Of a stretch of DNA of 64,000 bases, positions 1 to 8,130 are shown in pieces. Made by a program: the position numbers and the translations under genes. The stretch comes from Alginatibacterium sediminis (GTDB taxonomy: Bacteria; Pseudomonadota; Gammaproteobacteria; Enterobacterales; Celerinatantimonadaceae), in assembly GCF_003610775.1 (NCBI RefSeq), contig NZ_RAQO01000009.1, positions 62,001-126,000 on the forward strand, in the 5' to 3' direction. The notes under the pieces are model-generated. The model saw only the letters and a list, made by a program, of their open reading frames with translations, did no database searches and was not told the origin of the DNA. The number at the start of each line of letters is the position of its first letter. The first letter of the stretch is position 1.

Positions 1-1
1 T

Positions 2-982
2 AATATGCGTAGTGCTGAAAGTAACTGGGACTTTTGGACCTCGCTTCCCGAAGCGCTGCATCAAGTGACCATCGTAATGAGCGATCGTGGCATCCCTGCA
101 AGCTATCGTCATATGCATGGATTTGGCAGCCATACCTTTAGCTTCATAAATGCCAAAAATGAAAGATACTGGGTTAAATTTCACTTTAAATGCCAGCAAG
201 GCATTAAGAATCTTAGTGACCAAGAGGCCGAGGTTTTGGTTGGTAAAGATAGAGAAAGCCACCAAAAAGATCTCTATGAGAGCATTGAGAAAGGTAACTT
301 CCCGAGTTGGAAATTACAGGTTCAAATTATGCCCGAGAAAGAAGCAGAGTCTGTCGCATACAATCCATTCGATTTGACTAAAATTTGGCCGCATGCCGAC
401 TACCCGCTGATCGATGTTGGAGTTTTTGAGTTGAACAAAAACCCAGAGAACTTCTTTGCAGAAGTTGAGCAATCAGCCTTCAATCCAGCGGCAGTAGTAC
501 CGGGTATTGGCTTTTCACCGGATCGTATGTTGCAAGGACGGCTGTTTTCTTATGGTGACGCCCAGCGCTATCGCTTGGGTGTGAACCACCATCAAATTCC
601 AGTCAATGCTCCGCGTTGCCCAGTAAATAGCTATCATCGTGATGGAGCTATGCGAACTGACGGTAATTATGGTTCCACCATAGGCTATGAGCCAAATCAG
701 CAGCAAGAGTGGGCAGAGCAACCTGAGTTCAGTGAACCCCCGCTAGAATTGCAGGGCGTGGCAACGCATTGGGATCACCGCGAAGATACTGATTACTTTT
801 CTCAAGCTGGAGATCTATTCCGTATTATGTCGAGTGATGAACAACAGCGCCTTTTTGAGAATACAGCCCGTTCGATGGACGGTGTTTCAGAAGCGATTAA
901 ACGCCGACATATCAAACATGCTCTTCAAGCCGATCAAAAGTATGGGGAAGGGTTAGCCGCAGTCATGGGCTTAAGTATATAA
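2..982 (+). CDS. Catalase, haem-dependent (C-terminal part; 5' end outside window)
   Basis: Haem catalase that converts hydrogen peroxide to water and oxygen. The frame is already open at the left edge, so the first visible Met (position 5) is internal. About 326 residues remain of a family usually near 480, and the distal His and first Asn of the active site lie upstream, outside the window. Visible hallmarks are the WDFW...[14 protein letters not shown] block, the [11 protein letters not shown] segment, and the proximal haem-ligand motif [14 protein letters not shown] with its Tyr. The chain ends soon after a helical C-terminal region with no flavodoxin-like extension, which fits the small-subunit (clade 3, KatA-like) type. 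A weak hairpin follows. Identity as a catalase is firm; the exact clade is inferred. Confidence 0.95.
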   Translation, partial: NMRSAESNWDFWTSLPEALHQVTIVMSDRGIPASYRHMHGFGSHTFSFINAKNERYWVKFHFKCQQGIKNLSDQEAEVLVGKDRESHQKDLYESIEKGNFPSWKLQVQIMPEKEAESVAYNPFDLTKIWPHADYPLIDVGVFELNKNPENFFAEVEQSAFNPAAVVPGIGFSPDRMLQGRLFSYGDAQRYRLGVNHHQIPVNAPRCPVNSYHRDGAMRTDGNYGSTIGYEPNQQQEWAEQPEFSEPPLELQGVATHWDHREDTDYFSQAGDLFRIMSSDEQQRLFENTARSMDGVSEAIKRRHIKHALQADQKYGEGLAAVMGLSI

Positions 983-990
983 ACCAACAA

Positions 991-1030
991 TGCAGTGTGG
1001 GTTGATAAAGCCTGCACTGTACTTTCAATT
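991..1030 (+). terminator. Possible weak terminator hairpin after catalase
   Basis: An 11-bp imperfect stem with two G-U pairs joins 991-1001 to 1011-1021 around a 9-nt loop. Only a short, mixed T-containing stretch follows (CTTTCAATT), so termination would be weak. Confidence 0.4.
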
Positions 1031-1093
1031 GCATGTGACAACTCACCATGTCAATAGTTTGCCAGCTTGAGTACTAAGTGAGGAGTGTGGAAT

Positions 1094-1612
1094 ATGCAAA
1101 GTAAGCATGTCGGTGAATTAGTATTAAGCCAGAAACATATTGCCCAAGGAGTGACTAGTGTTGCGCAGCAGCTAAACCAGCATTTTGAACACGCTGTTGT
1201 TATTTCTGTGGTACCTGGGGGCATTCTGTTTACCGCCGATTTGGTACGCGAACTTAAAATTGATATTAGTATGGATTATATTTCTTGCCCGCATATTCCT
1301 GGCGATAAGCAAAACAAATCTCAGATTGTTTACCATCAAAACATAGTCATTGCTGGGCGCGATGTGATAGTTGTCGATGATGCAATTGAATCTGGCGGAA
1401 CCATGAAACGTCTCATCGAGTTTTTAGGCGATAATTACCAACCCAAATCACTATCAGTAGCGACATTGTTTGTGAAACCTGGTCGAGTCGATATACAAGC
1501 GAAGCAATATTTTGGGTTTGAAATGCCGAATGATGAGCTACTGGTTGGTTATGGATTGCCTTGGAAGGACAAATTACGCAATGTCCCTTATGTTTCCAAA
1601 CTAGTTCCTTAG
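1094..1612 (+). CDS. Hypoxanthine/purine phosphoribosyltransferase-like protein
   Basis: Type I phosphoribosyltransferase fold, probably a purine salvage enzyme that joins a base to PRPP. The PRPP-binding loop reads DVIVVDDAIESGGTM, with the expected paired acidic residues. The C-terminal VGYGLPWKDKLRNVPYV matches the Hpt motif VGYGxDxxxxYRxLPY. The flexible-loop region is unlike canonical Hpt, so the substrate is uncertain. About 172 residues, close to Hpt length. ATG 1094 is chosen as start because AGGAG at 1081-1085 sits 8 nt before it; an in-frame GTG at 1085 overlaps that ribosome-binding site. It lies alone between a catalase gene and a convergent regulator gene. Confidence 0.75.
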   Translation: MQSKHVGELVLSQKHIAQGVTSVAQQLNQHFEHAVVISVVPGGILFTADLVRELKIDISMDYISCPHIPGDKQNKSQIVYHQNIVIAGRDVIVVDDAIESGGTMKRLIEFLGDNYQPKSLSVATLFVKPGRVDIQAKQYFGFEMPNDELLVGYGLPWKDKLRNVPYVSKLVP

Positions 1613-1629
1613 TGAAAAAGAATTGGAGC

Positions 1630-2256
1630 TTAATGGTTAGGGTACTTTTCAATCGCGTATTTCATCATCGCAGCAGAATTCTCGAGTTCCAACTTACGCC
1701 TAATTTTTAGGGTGTGGGTCTCTACGGTTCGAATACTGATCGACAGAGATTCGGCAATGACCCGGTTACAACTGCCCTGACTTAACAAACGCAGTACGTC
1801 TTCTTCACGTTTGGTCAGCGAAGCGGCTTTGGTCGCACCTGCACTATTTTTATCAAACATTATTTGGCTAACACCTGCGCTGAAATAGCTGCCGCCATTA
1901 GCGACCCCAATCAAAGCGTTGATCAGTTCTGAAGACGCGATGTCTTTTAATAGATAGCCTTTTGCACCATTGTTCATCGCATTCTCAATGTACTCTCGGT
2001 TGTCATGCATACTGAGAATAACGGTTTTACAATTGGGGCAATGTTTCGATAGTTTTTCTAACAGGCCGATACCATTTAGCCGAGGCATATTAATATCAGT
2101 CAAGACAATATCTGGGCGCCACAACAAGGCTTTTTCGAAGGCTTCTTCGCCATTTTCGGCAACGCCTACGACTTCAAATTGTTCTTGAGCCTCTAAGCGC
2201 ATACGTAGACCATCTTGCACCAATGGATGGTCATCAACCAGCAAAATTCGAATCAT
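1630..2256 (-). CDS. NarL/FixJ-type response regulator
   Basis: Two-component DNA-binding regulator of 208 residues. The receiver domain (about 1-120) has the acidic pair D8-D9, the phospho-acceptor D54 in LTDINMP, and the conserved Lys in GYLLKD. The C-terminal LuxR-type HTH (about 145-205) contains LTKREEDVLRLLSQG and VETHTLKIRRKL. It is the downstream gene of an operon with the histidine kinase: the kinase stop and this start share one base (TAATG), implying translational coupling. The pair is divergent from a TRAP transporter operon and probably controls it. A tandem repeat in the shared promoter region is a candidate binding site. Confidence 0.93.
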   Translation of the reverse strand: MIRILLVDDHPLVQDGLRMRLEAQEQFEVVGVAENGEEAFEKALLWRPDIVLTDINMPRLNGIGLLEKLSKHCPNCKTVILSMHDNREYIENAMNNGAKGYLLKDIASSELINALIGVANGGSYFSAGVSQIMFDKNSAGATKAASLTKREEDVLRLLSQGSCNRVIAESLSISIRTVETHTLKIRRKLELENSAAMMKYAIEKYPNH

Positions 2257-3671
2257 TATTGAGCCTCCATAATAGGCTGAGCCAGTGCCTGATTAGTACC
2301 GTGGATAGTTAAGGGTACTTGTACTTTGAGTTGCGTACCTTGACCGACTTGGCTCTTTACTTCAACTATTCCATCGATAAATGCGATCCGCTCCCGAATA
2401 TTTCGTAATCCAAATCCATTACCATGTGGAGAAAGCTCTTTTCGCCGCCGCGCTTTGTGAGCATCAAAACCACAGCCGTTGTCTTGTATGCTCATTTTTA
2501 ATTGTTTGGGACTTGCTTGCAGATGAATATCGATGGTGTCTGCCTTAGAGTGTTTTTCGATATTTTGAAGTGCTTCTTGGGTTACACGGTACAAGGTTGT
2601 TTCTACGGTTTCGGATAGCTCAAGATTTTCGATATTTGACTCGAAAAAAAGATCGATGCCGGTGCGCTGCTCGAATTCTTGGCAAAGGCTGTTTAAGGCT
2701 GCGTGTAAGCCTAAGTCATCTAGAATAGAGGGGCGCAAGTCTCTAGAGATTCGGCGAATCTCACCAATGGCTTCGTTGATGGTGCTTAAGCCATGCTGCA
2801 GACTTTCCGTCACCACTTCTGATGTTCCTTCACATTCAGTAGCTGTCTCAAGACGATATTTTATTGAAACCAGTAATTGATTGATACCATCGTGTAGTTC
2901 GCGTGAAACTCGTGTGCGTTCTTGCTCTTGCGAGTCGATAATTCGCTTAGTCAGTTGTTTGAGCTTCTTATCGGCAAGCTTGTGCTCACTTATATTGAGG
3001 CTGGCACCTAGCACGCCAATGAGCACCATTGCCGTCGTACAAACGAAAAATATCCAACTGAAAGTGCGCTCAATATTCGCTTCCATTTGTAAGTCTAGCT
3101 TGGAGACAACCCGATCAATTTCATCTAAATAGACGCCGGTGCCAAGCATCCATTGCCATTTATCGAGCAGAGTAACGACGCCTAGTTTTCTTTCCAGCTC
3201 ACCCGTACTTGGCTTTTCCCATAAATAAGTACTATAACCGCCACCGGCTTTGGCTTGTGCTATTAGGTCTTGGATTAGAAAGGTGCCTTGGCTGTCTTGG
3301 TAATCCCAAAGGTTTTCACCAACTAATTCCGGGTTTATGGGATGGACTAAGTTAACGCCTTCAAGGGTGTAAATATAGAAATAGCCATCGTTACTAAAGC
3401 GTAAGCGGTTAATGATTTGCTTGGCTTGATGCTTAGCGACGTTGGGATCAAGGCTATTATCAAGATAGATTTCATTGATGGAGGCTAACGCCTGACTGAT
3501 GTGATTTCTGAGCTCCGCACGTTTGTTTTCAAGAATGTTATCTTGTAATAGTGAACGTTGCTGATTGGTTAACACCTGACTTTGATATAAAACCAACGTA
3601 GCGATCAAGCTGGTTACCGCAATCAGTGGAACAATCGATAGTAAAATGATTTTGAACTTCAGAGAAAACAT
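2256..3671 (-). CDS. Cache-domain sensor histidine kinase (HisKA_3 type)
   Basis: Inner-membrane sensor kinase of 471 residues. It has a TM helix at about 8-30, a periplasmic single-cache domain at about 40-195 (GYFYIYTLEGVNLVHP and the WQWMLGTGVYLDEID end), and a second TM helix at about 203-226. The HisKA_3 dimerisation helix follows with phospho-acceptor His260 in SRELHDGINQ, then an HATPase_c domain with DNGCGFD and GFGLRNIRERI. This is the NarX/DegS type that pairs with LuxR-type regulators. The cache fold in such kinases commonly senses small carboxylates. The divergent neighbour is a TRAP transporter for organic acids, so a carboxylate ligand is likely, though inferred. Confidence 0.92.
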   Translation of the reverse strand: MFSLKFKIILLSIVPLIAVTSLIATLVLYQSQVLTNQQRSLLQDNILENKRAELRNHISQALASINEIYLDNSLDPNVAKHQAKQIINRLRFSNDGYFYIYTLEGVNLVHPINPELVGENLWDYQDSQGTFLIQDLIAQAKAGGGYSTYLWEKPSTGELERKLGVVTLLDKWQWMLGTGVYLDEIDRVVSKLDLQMEANIERTFSWIFFVCTTAMVLIGVLGASLNISEHKLADKKLKQLTKRIIDSQEQERTRVSRELHDGINQLLVSIKYRLETATECEGTSEVVTESLQHGLSTINEAIGEIRRISRDLRPSILDDLGLHAALNSLCQEFEQRTGIDLFFESNIENLELSETVETTLYRVTQEALQNIEKHSKADTIDIHLQASPKQLKMSIQDNGCGFDAHKARRRKELSPHGNGFGLRNIRERIAFIDGIVEVKSQVGQGTQLKVQVPLTIHGTNQALAQPIMEAQ

Positions 3672-3764
3672 AAATACAGGCTCGATTGGAGAATTATGCG
3701 AGAAAACTCAATGGTATACTGAAGTGCAAAAAATAAGTTGTGATCTGTGTTTGAGTTTGACAAA

Positions 3765-3829
3765 AGTATAGCATCTACGTGGATCTACGTAGTAAAAAGC
3801 CGTGCATTGGCGGATGTTAAAAATATAAC
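3765..3829. promoter_or_regulatory. Divergent promoter region with tandem 10-bp repeat between kinase and TRAP operon
   Basis: ATCTACGTGG (3773-3782) is followed directly by ATCTACGTAG (3783-3792), so the two copies are one helical turn apart on the same face. On the minus strand they overlap the -35 position of a good -10 (TATACT, complement of 3765-3770) reading toward the kinase. On the plus strand they lie about 50 bp upstream of a probable start site behind TATAAC (3824-3829), which has no recognisable -35, as expected for an activated promoter. The likely binder is the adjacent NarL-type regulator; that is inferred. Confidence 0.5.
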
Positions 3830-3910
3830 AACTTGCTAACATGGTGGTGTAGTCGCTGAGTATAACAGCACAATAATGGAAACTACCTCTACCTACACGG
3901 AGCTCTAACA

Positions 3911-4981
3911 ATGTTGAAGTCTTTATTTCGTCACACCGTTCTTGCAGTAGCTTTTGCTGCCGCTAGTTCAAGCGCATATGCAGCAGAAGAAGTATATAAA
4001 TTGAAACTTGCCGAAACTTGGGGTCCTAATTTCCCTATCTTTGGTGATTCAGTGAAAAACATGGTCAAAATGGCAGAAGAAATGTCTAACGGCCGTTTGC
4101 AGATTCGAGTTGACTCGTCTAACAAGCATAAAGCGCCTTTCGGTGTTTTCGATATGGTGAAAACGGGTCAATATGACTTAGGCCACTCGGCAAGTTATTA
4201 CTACAAAGGCAAGGTGCCTAATACCTTGTACTTCACTACTATGCCTTTCGGTATGACGGCTATGGAGCAACATGCTTGGTTCCAATATGGCGGTGGTCAA
4301 GAATTAATGGATGAAGTTTACGCCCCGCATAACTTGATGGCATTTCCTGGTGGTAACACCGGTGTGCAAATGGGTGGTTGGTTTAAAAAGGAAATTAACA
4401 GTGTTGATGACCTACAAAACTTGAAAATGCGTATTCCTGGTTTCGCTGGTGAAGTACTTGCCAAGTTGGGCGCAACACCAGTAAATATTCCAGCAGGTGA
4501 GCTATATACCTCACTTGAGCGTAATACGATTGACGCCTTGGAGTGGGTTGGTCCATCACTCGATTTACGAATGGGTTTCCACAAAATTGCACCGTACTAC
4601 TATATGGGTTGGCATGAGCCAGCAACAGAGTTGATGTTCATCGCTAATACTAAAAAGATGGAAGCTCTACCTGCTGATTTACAAGCTATCTTGAAAGTCG
4701 CAATGCGCAAAGCTGCTTACGACATGTATGTACATTCATATGCAGAAAGCGCTAAAAACTGGGAAATCATGAAATCTGAATTCCCTGATGTGCAAGTTAA
4801 AACTTTCCCTGCGGAAGTTATTACTGCAATCAAGAAAGCCAACGACGAAATCTTGTTAGAAAAGGCTGCTGAAGATGAGCAAGCTGCTAAAATCATCAAA
4901 TCTCAACAAGACTATCTGAAACTAGTTCGCGTATGGACTGACATCTCAGAATACGGTTATCTAGAAAGCGTAGCTGAATAA
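3911..4981 (+). CDS. TRAP transporter solute-binding protein, TakP/FcbT1-like (2-oxo-acid type)
   Basis: Periplasmic receptor of a tripartite ATP-independent transporter, 356 residues with a Sec signal peptide of about 25 residues (cleavage after AYA). The conserved block from GVQMGGWFKKEI through RIPGFAGEVL, PAGELYTSLE and DALEWVGP to YYYMGWHEPATE is characteristic of the TakP/FcbT1 branch, which includes receptors for pyruvate, other 2-oxo acids and lactate. The small and large permeases follow at once, so the set is complete. A divergent cache kinase and NarL-type regulator probably control it. The exact ligand cannot be read from sequence. Confidence 0.9.
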   Translation: MLKSLFRHTVLAVAFAAASSSAYAAEEVYKLKLAETWGPNFPIFGDSVKNMVKMAEEMSNGRLQIRVDSSNKHKAPFGVFDMVKTGQYDLGHSASYYYKGKVPNTLYFTTMPFGMTAMEQHAWFQYGGGQELMDEVYAPHNLMAFPGGNTGVQMGGWFKKEINSVDDLQNLKMRIPGFAGEVLAKLGATPVNIPAGELYTSLERNTIDALEWVGPSLDLRMGFHKIAPYYYMGWHEPATELMFIANTKKMEALPADLQAILKVAMRKAAYDMYVHSYAESAKNWEIMKSEFPDVQVKTFPAEVITAIKKANDEILLEKAAEDEQAAKIIKSQQDYLKLVRVWTDISEYGYLESVAE

Positions 4982-5057
4982 GCTCCACCCCAAGGCTACT
5001 TTAGTTTAAAGTAGCCTTAGTTCTATCCCCCTCTCATTCGACTTGGAGTTACAGACA

Positions 5058-5561
5058 ATGGAAAGTCTGCAGCATGCCTTAGATCGGTTCTCCGATTTAT
5101 TGGGTAAGCTATCGTCAGTACTGATGATCCTATTGCTTATCAATGTTTTTTACGATGTAGTGGCGCGCTACTTTTTTCACGCAAGTTCTATCGGAATGCA
5201 AGAACTTGAATGGCATTTGTTTGCATCTATGTTTTTGATTGGTATCGCTTATACCCTAAAAGACGAAGGCCATGTGCGAGTTGATGTCTTATACGAGAAA
5301 TTCAGTCCTAAAAAAAGAGCTTGGGTTAATGCGCTAGGATGCGTGGTTTTCCTACTGCCATTTTCAGGACTTATCATTTGGTTTGGCTATGATTTTGCGC
5401 TGGAGTCCTACTCATTAGGTGAAACCAGTGGCGATCCAGGTGGCTTGCCCCATCGTTGGGTGATCAAGGCCATGATCCCTATTTCGGCCTTCACTCTAGC
5501 CCTTAGTGGTTTAGGGATGTTGCTAAAAAACCTACTTATAATTCGGCAGCCAACGGCGTAA
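5058..5561 (+). CDS. TRAP transporter small permease (DctQ family)
   Basis: Small membrane subunit, about 167 residues, with four predicted TM helices (around 15-38, 48-68, 88-110 and 128-150). It carries the family signature RYFFHASSIGMQELEWHLFASMFLIG. DctQ proteins bind the large permease and are required for transport by the complex. ATG 5058 is preferred because GGAG at 5045-5048 lies 9 nt upstream; an in-frame TTG at 5043 has no separate ribosome-binding site. It sits 76 bp after the binding-protein gene and 12 bp before the large permease, and the three form one operon. Confidence 0.9.
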   Translation: MESLQHALDRFSDLLGKLSSVLMILLLINVFYDVVARYFFHASSIGMQELEWHLFASMFLIGIAYTLKDEGHVRVDVLYEKFSPKKRAWVNALGCVVFLLPFSGLIIWFGYDFALESYSLGETSGDPGGLPHRWVIKAMIPISAFTLALSGLGMLLKNLLIIRQPTA

Positions 5562-5573
5562 AAGGGATTTCCA

Positions 5574-6866
5574 ATGATTGGTATTATTATGTTCGCGGTT
5601 GCGCTGTTGATGTTGCTAACGGGTTTTCCGGTAGCATTCATTTTTGGTGGCGTGGCCTTGGTGTTTGGTATTTTTGCCGAAGGTTTAGATCTCTTTGCAT
5701 TCATGCCTTATCGCATCATGAGTATTATGCAAAACTCAGTAATGATGGCAGTTCCGCTGTTTATCTTTATGGGAGTGGTGCTACAAAAAACCCGCTTAGC
5801 TGAGCAACTACTTGAAGCCATGGGGCAATTGTTTGGTCGAATTCGTGGCGGTGTCGCGGTATCGACAATTCTTGTGGGCTCTTTGTTGGCTGCGTCAACC
5901 GGCGTAGTTGGTGCATCGGTTGTAGCGATGGGCGTAATTTCGCTACCGGTAATGCTCAAATACAAATATGACAAGAGTTTAGCCACTGGTGTTATTTGTG
6001 CCTCTGGTACCTTGGGTCAAATCATTCCACCTTCAATCATCTTGATCATCCTTGGTGATGTTATGGGTGTTCCTGTCGGTGACTTGTTCCGAGCCGCTTT
6101 GTTACCAAGTGCAATGTTGGTTGGTGCATTTATTCTTTATGTACTTGTTTTCGCTTTCTTAAAACCTGAGTCTGCGCCTGCCTTACCTGAAAGTGAGTCT
6201 GCCGGGCATGGTCTCAAGCCTTGTTTTGCCGCGTTTAAAGCAATCGCGCCACCAATGGCATTGATTATCGCGGTTCTGGGTTCAATCTTTTATGGGATTG
6301 CGACACCAACTGAATCTTCGGCGATTGGTGGTGTTGGGGCGATTCTGTTATCGGTTATCTATCGTCAGTTTTCGTGGAAAATTATCTTCGAGGCGGCTAA
6401 GGAAACCGTTAAAGTAACCTCGATGGTATTTGCTATTTTCATCGGTGCAACGGCATTCTCAATGGTGTTCTCATACACTGGCGGCGAAGAAGTAATTGAA
6501 GAAATCATGCTTAACTTGCCAGGAGAAAAGTGGGGCTTCTTAATCATTACCATGTTGGTCATTTTGGTACTGGGCTTCTTTATTGATTTTGTAGAAATAT
6601 CTTTCATTGTGGTACCAATGTTGTACCCAATCGCAGAAATATTGGGAATTGACTTAACTTGGTTTGCAATTTTGATTGCGATGAATCTACAGACGTCGTT
6701 CTTAACCCCGCCCTTTGGCTTTAGTCTGTTTTATCTGAAAGGGGTTGCCCCCCCAGAAATCAAAACCATGGATATTTATAAAGGTGTTATTCCGTTTATA
6801 TTGTTGCAGATGTTGGTGCTCGGCTCGATATTGGTATTCCCTGATTTCTATGGCTTCAATAGCTAA
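5574..6866 (+). CDS. TRAP transporter large permease (DctM family)
   Basis: Transport subunit of 430 residues with about 11-12 predicted TM helices, almost entirely hydrophobic. Family hallmarks are the early PLFIFMGVVLQKTRLAEQLL, then GTLGQIIPPSIILIILGD and the late LQTSFLTPPFGFSLFYLKGVAP. It couples sodium or proton flow to import of the acid delivered by the upstream binding protein. A strong terminator 24 bp downstream ends the operon. Family assignment is firm; ion and substrate are inferred from the family. Confidence 0.93.
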   Translation: MIGIIMFAVALLMLLTGFPVAFIFGGVALVFGIFAEGLDLFAFMPYRIMSIMQNSVMMAVPLFIFMGVVLQKTRLAEQLLEAMGQLFGRIRGGVAVSTILVGSLLAASTGVVGASVVAMGVISLPVMLKYKYDKSLATGVICASGTLGQIIPPSIILIILGDVMGVPVGDLFRAALLPSAMLVGAFILYVLVFAFLKPESAPALPESESAGHGLKPCFAAFKAIAPPMALIIAVLGSIFYGIATPTESSAIGGVGAILLSVIYRQFSWKIIFEAAKETVKVTSMVFAIFIGATAFSMVFSYTGGEEVIEEIMLNLPGEKWGFLIITMLVILVLGFFIDFVEISFIVVPMLYPIAEILGIDLTWFAILIAMNLQTSFLTPPFGFSLFYLKGVAPPEIKTMDIYKGVIPFILLQMLVLGSILVFPDFYGFNS

Positions 6867-6889
6867 ATATAAACAAGTAGATTGATATC

Positions 6890-6926
6890 AGCCCTTACAT
6901 GAGTGAGTTCGTGTAAGGGCTTTTTT
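6890..6926 (+). terminator. Rho-independent terminator of the first TRAP operon
   Basis: A perfect 10-bp stem (AGCCCTTACA at 6890-6899 with its complement at 6912-6921) has a 12-nt loop and is followed by a T-run to 6926. Confidence 0.88.
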
Positions 6927-7189
6927 ATGGGCTAAGCTTCAACCCTGGCTAGATGATAAGTCTGAGGTATAAATGGTTTCGCAGTGTAGTACCTATCCAA
7001 GTAATTATTTAATCAGCTTAGTCGGCTTCAATCACTTTTATCTGCGTCAAATACAGTGTCATTAGGTCAACATGCAACTTAGATTTTTCTTGATCTAAGC
7101 AATTTTTATGCGACTAATGCCGACCAACTAATTAGTAGAAATGGGAAAAGTAAGCTTGGCATCTCATTGAAAAGAGACAAATTGAAGAC
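6927..7189. other. Non-coding stretch with minor inverted repeats
   Basis: No convincing reading frame is present. A 7-bp hairpin lies at about 7078-7099 (CTTAGAT with ATCTAAG). An outer inverted pair, GTCGGC at 7021-7026 and GCCGAC at 7119-7124, encloses it. Both could be part of a longer structured transcript or remnants of an inserted element; neither is established. Confidence 0.3.
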
Positions 7190-7374
7190 CAAAAAAAACC
7201 TCAGCAAGCTGAGGTTTTTTTAACAGTGACGCTATGTCATGGTTGTACGTATTTAAAGGCTCGTACGAAAATTATTTTTATTATTTAGTTCAGCCAATAC
7301 CGCAGAATGTGTAGGGGGCACAACGCCAATGCTTTGGTGTTGTCGCCTGGTTCACTTAATGCGACCTCCGACTT
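7190..7374 (-). ncRNA. Candidate structured small RNA
   Basis: Read on the minus strand this stretch has its own plausible promoter: TATATT (complement of 7381-7386) and TTAACT (complement of 7403-7408), 16 bp apart. A series of hairpins follows. The strongest is a 13-bp stem with one bulged base over 7317-7347. Its arm also pairs alternatively as GTCGC/GCGAC over 7342-7365, so the two folds exclude each other. Smaller hairpins lie at 7245-7266 and 7227-7239, and a strong terminator with eight T residues ends the unit at 7191. It matches none of the common enterobacterial small RNAs I can recall. It could instead be the 3' leader of the menE-tapT transcript. Confidence 0.45.
7191..7221. terminator. 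Bidirectional rho-independent terminator
   Basis: Stem CCTCAG/CTGAGG (extendable to 9 bp through flanking A-T pairs) with a tetraloop. Eight A precede it and seven T follow, so it can terminate transcription from either strand. It is the only strong terminator downstream of menE-tapT on the minus strand. Confidence 0.85.
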
Positions 7375-7494
7375 AACTTCAATATACCACACTGATTACA
7401 AAAGTTAACTGTTTTTTAACAATGACACCTATAAATATCAACCTATTTATTGTATGGTCATTGTGTTTCTATGCATCTGATTGATTTAACAGTG

Positions 7495-8127
7495 TTAATT
7501 AGTTTTGTAGCGCTTCAATACTTTGGGTGACATATGTTGTTGTTGTTGTTCTATGCGAGTTTTTAACAATTGACGTAGCGTTGTACCATTAAAGTCTTCA
7601 ATGTTTTCAAGTAACAATGCAACAGCTTCCAAGGTTGATAAGTGATGCTCACTTGGGGCTTTACGAATGGTATAAGCGCTTGGGGGGGCGTTCTCAAAAT
7701 GAAAATGTGGTATTGCATGTAACCATGGATTCAATTGCAGCATCTTGTAGGCTTTGCGCCAAGTCGCATCAATAATTATCCAATGTTCAGGTAATTTCGA
7801 TTTTTGCTCTGCGTGTTTGTTAACATCGTAAGCATTGTAGTTGACCAATCCTTTGCTGAATTCACTCGGGTATAGCAAGGCCCAGTGCTGTTCTTGACTA
7901 GCAACTAGAGTTGCTAACTCTTGGAAATCTGCGGCTTGCTCCCCAACAATAATTTGGCATTTGTCCAAGACCCGCTCGCACATCCATGCGCTGCCCTTTG
8001 CATGCTTAGCTTCATCGGGGTGCTGTATAATAGTAACGCTATGTCGATGAACTTGAGAGCTAAATTGATCACAAAAGCATAAACGTTGGGCCGAGCGACA
8101 GCTGTCGCAATAAGCGCGTTTTGTCAT
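7495..8127 (-). CDS. tapT: tRNA-uridine aminocarboxypropyltransferase (DTW domain)
   Basis: DTW-domain enzyme of 210 residues. The family transfers the aminocarboxypropyl group of SAM to a tRNA uridine; TapT makes acp3U47. The N-terminus has a Cys cluster, CDSCRSAQRLCFCD, as in E. coli TapT (YfiP). The DTW motif appears as IIIDATWRKAYKM, and the later segment YTIRKAPSEHHLSTLEAVALLLE is also conserved. It begins 3 bp after the menE stop and is almost certainly co-transcribed with it, though no functional link is evident. A candidate small RNA and a terminator lie downstream. Confidence 0.85.
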   Translation of the reverse strand: MTKRAYCDSCRSAQRLCFCDQFSSQVHRHSVTIIQHPDEAKHAKGSAWMCERVLDKCQIIVGEQAADFQELATLVASQEQHWALLYPSEFSKGLVNYNAYDVNKHAEQKSKLPEHWIIIDATWRKAYKMLQLNPWLHAIPHFHFENAPPSAYTIRKAPSEHHLSTLEAVALLLENIEDFNGTTLRQLLKTRIEQQQQHMSPKVLKRYKTN

Positions 8128-8130
8128 TCT

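Noticed and set aside
1085-1093. GTG start for the phosphoribosyltransferase-like gene
   Set aside because: The GTG overlaps the AGGAG ribosome-binding site that fits ATG 1094.
7285-7392. 35-residue minus-strand frame starting at GTG 7392
   Set aside because: It begins upstream of the predicted -10 of the RNA candidate, lacks a ribosome-binding site and overlaps the strong hairpins. It cannot be fully excluded.
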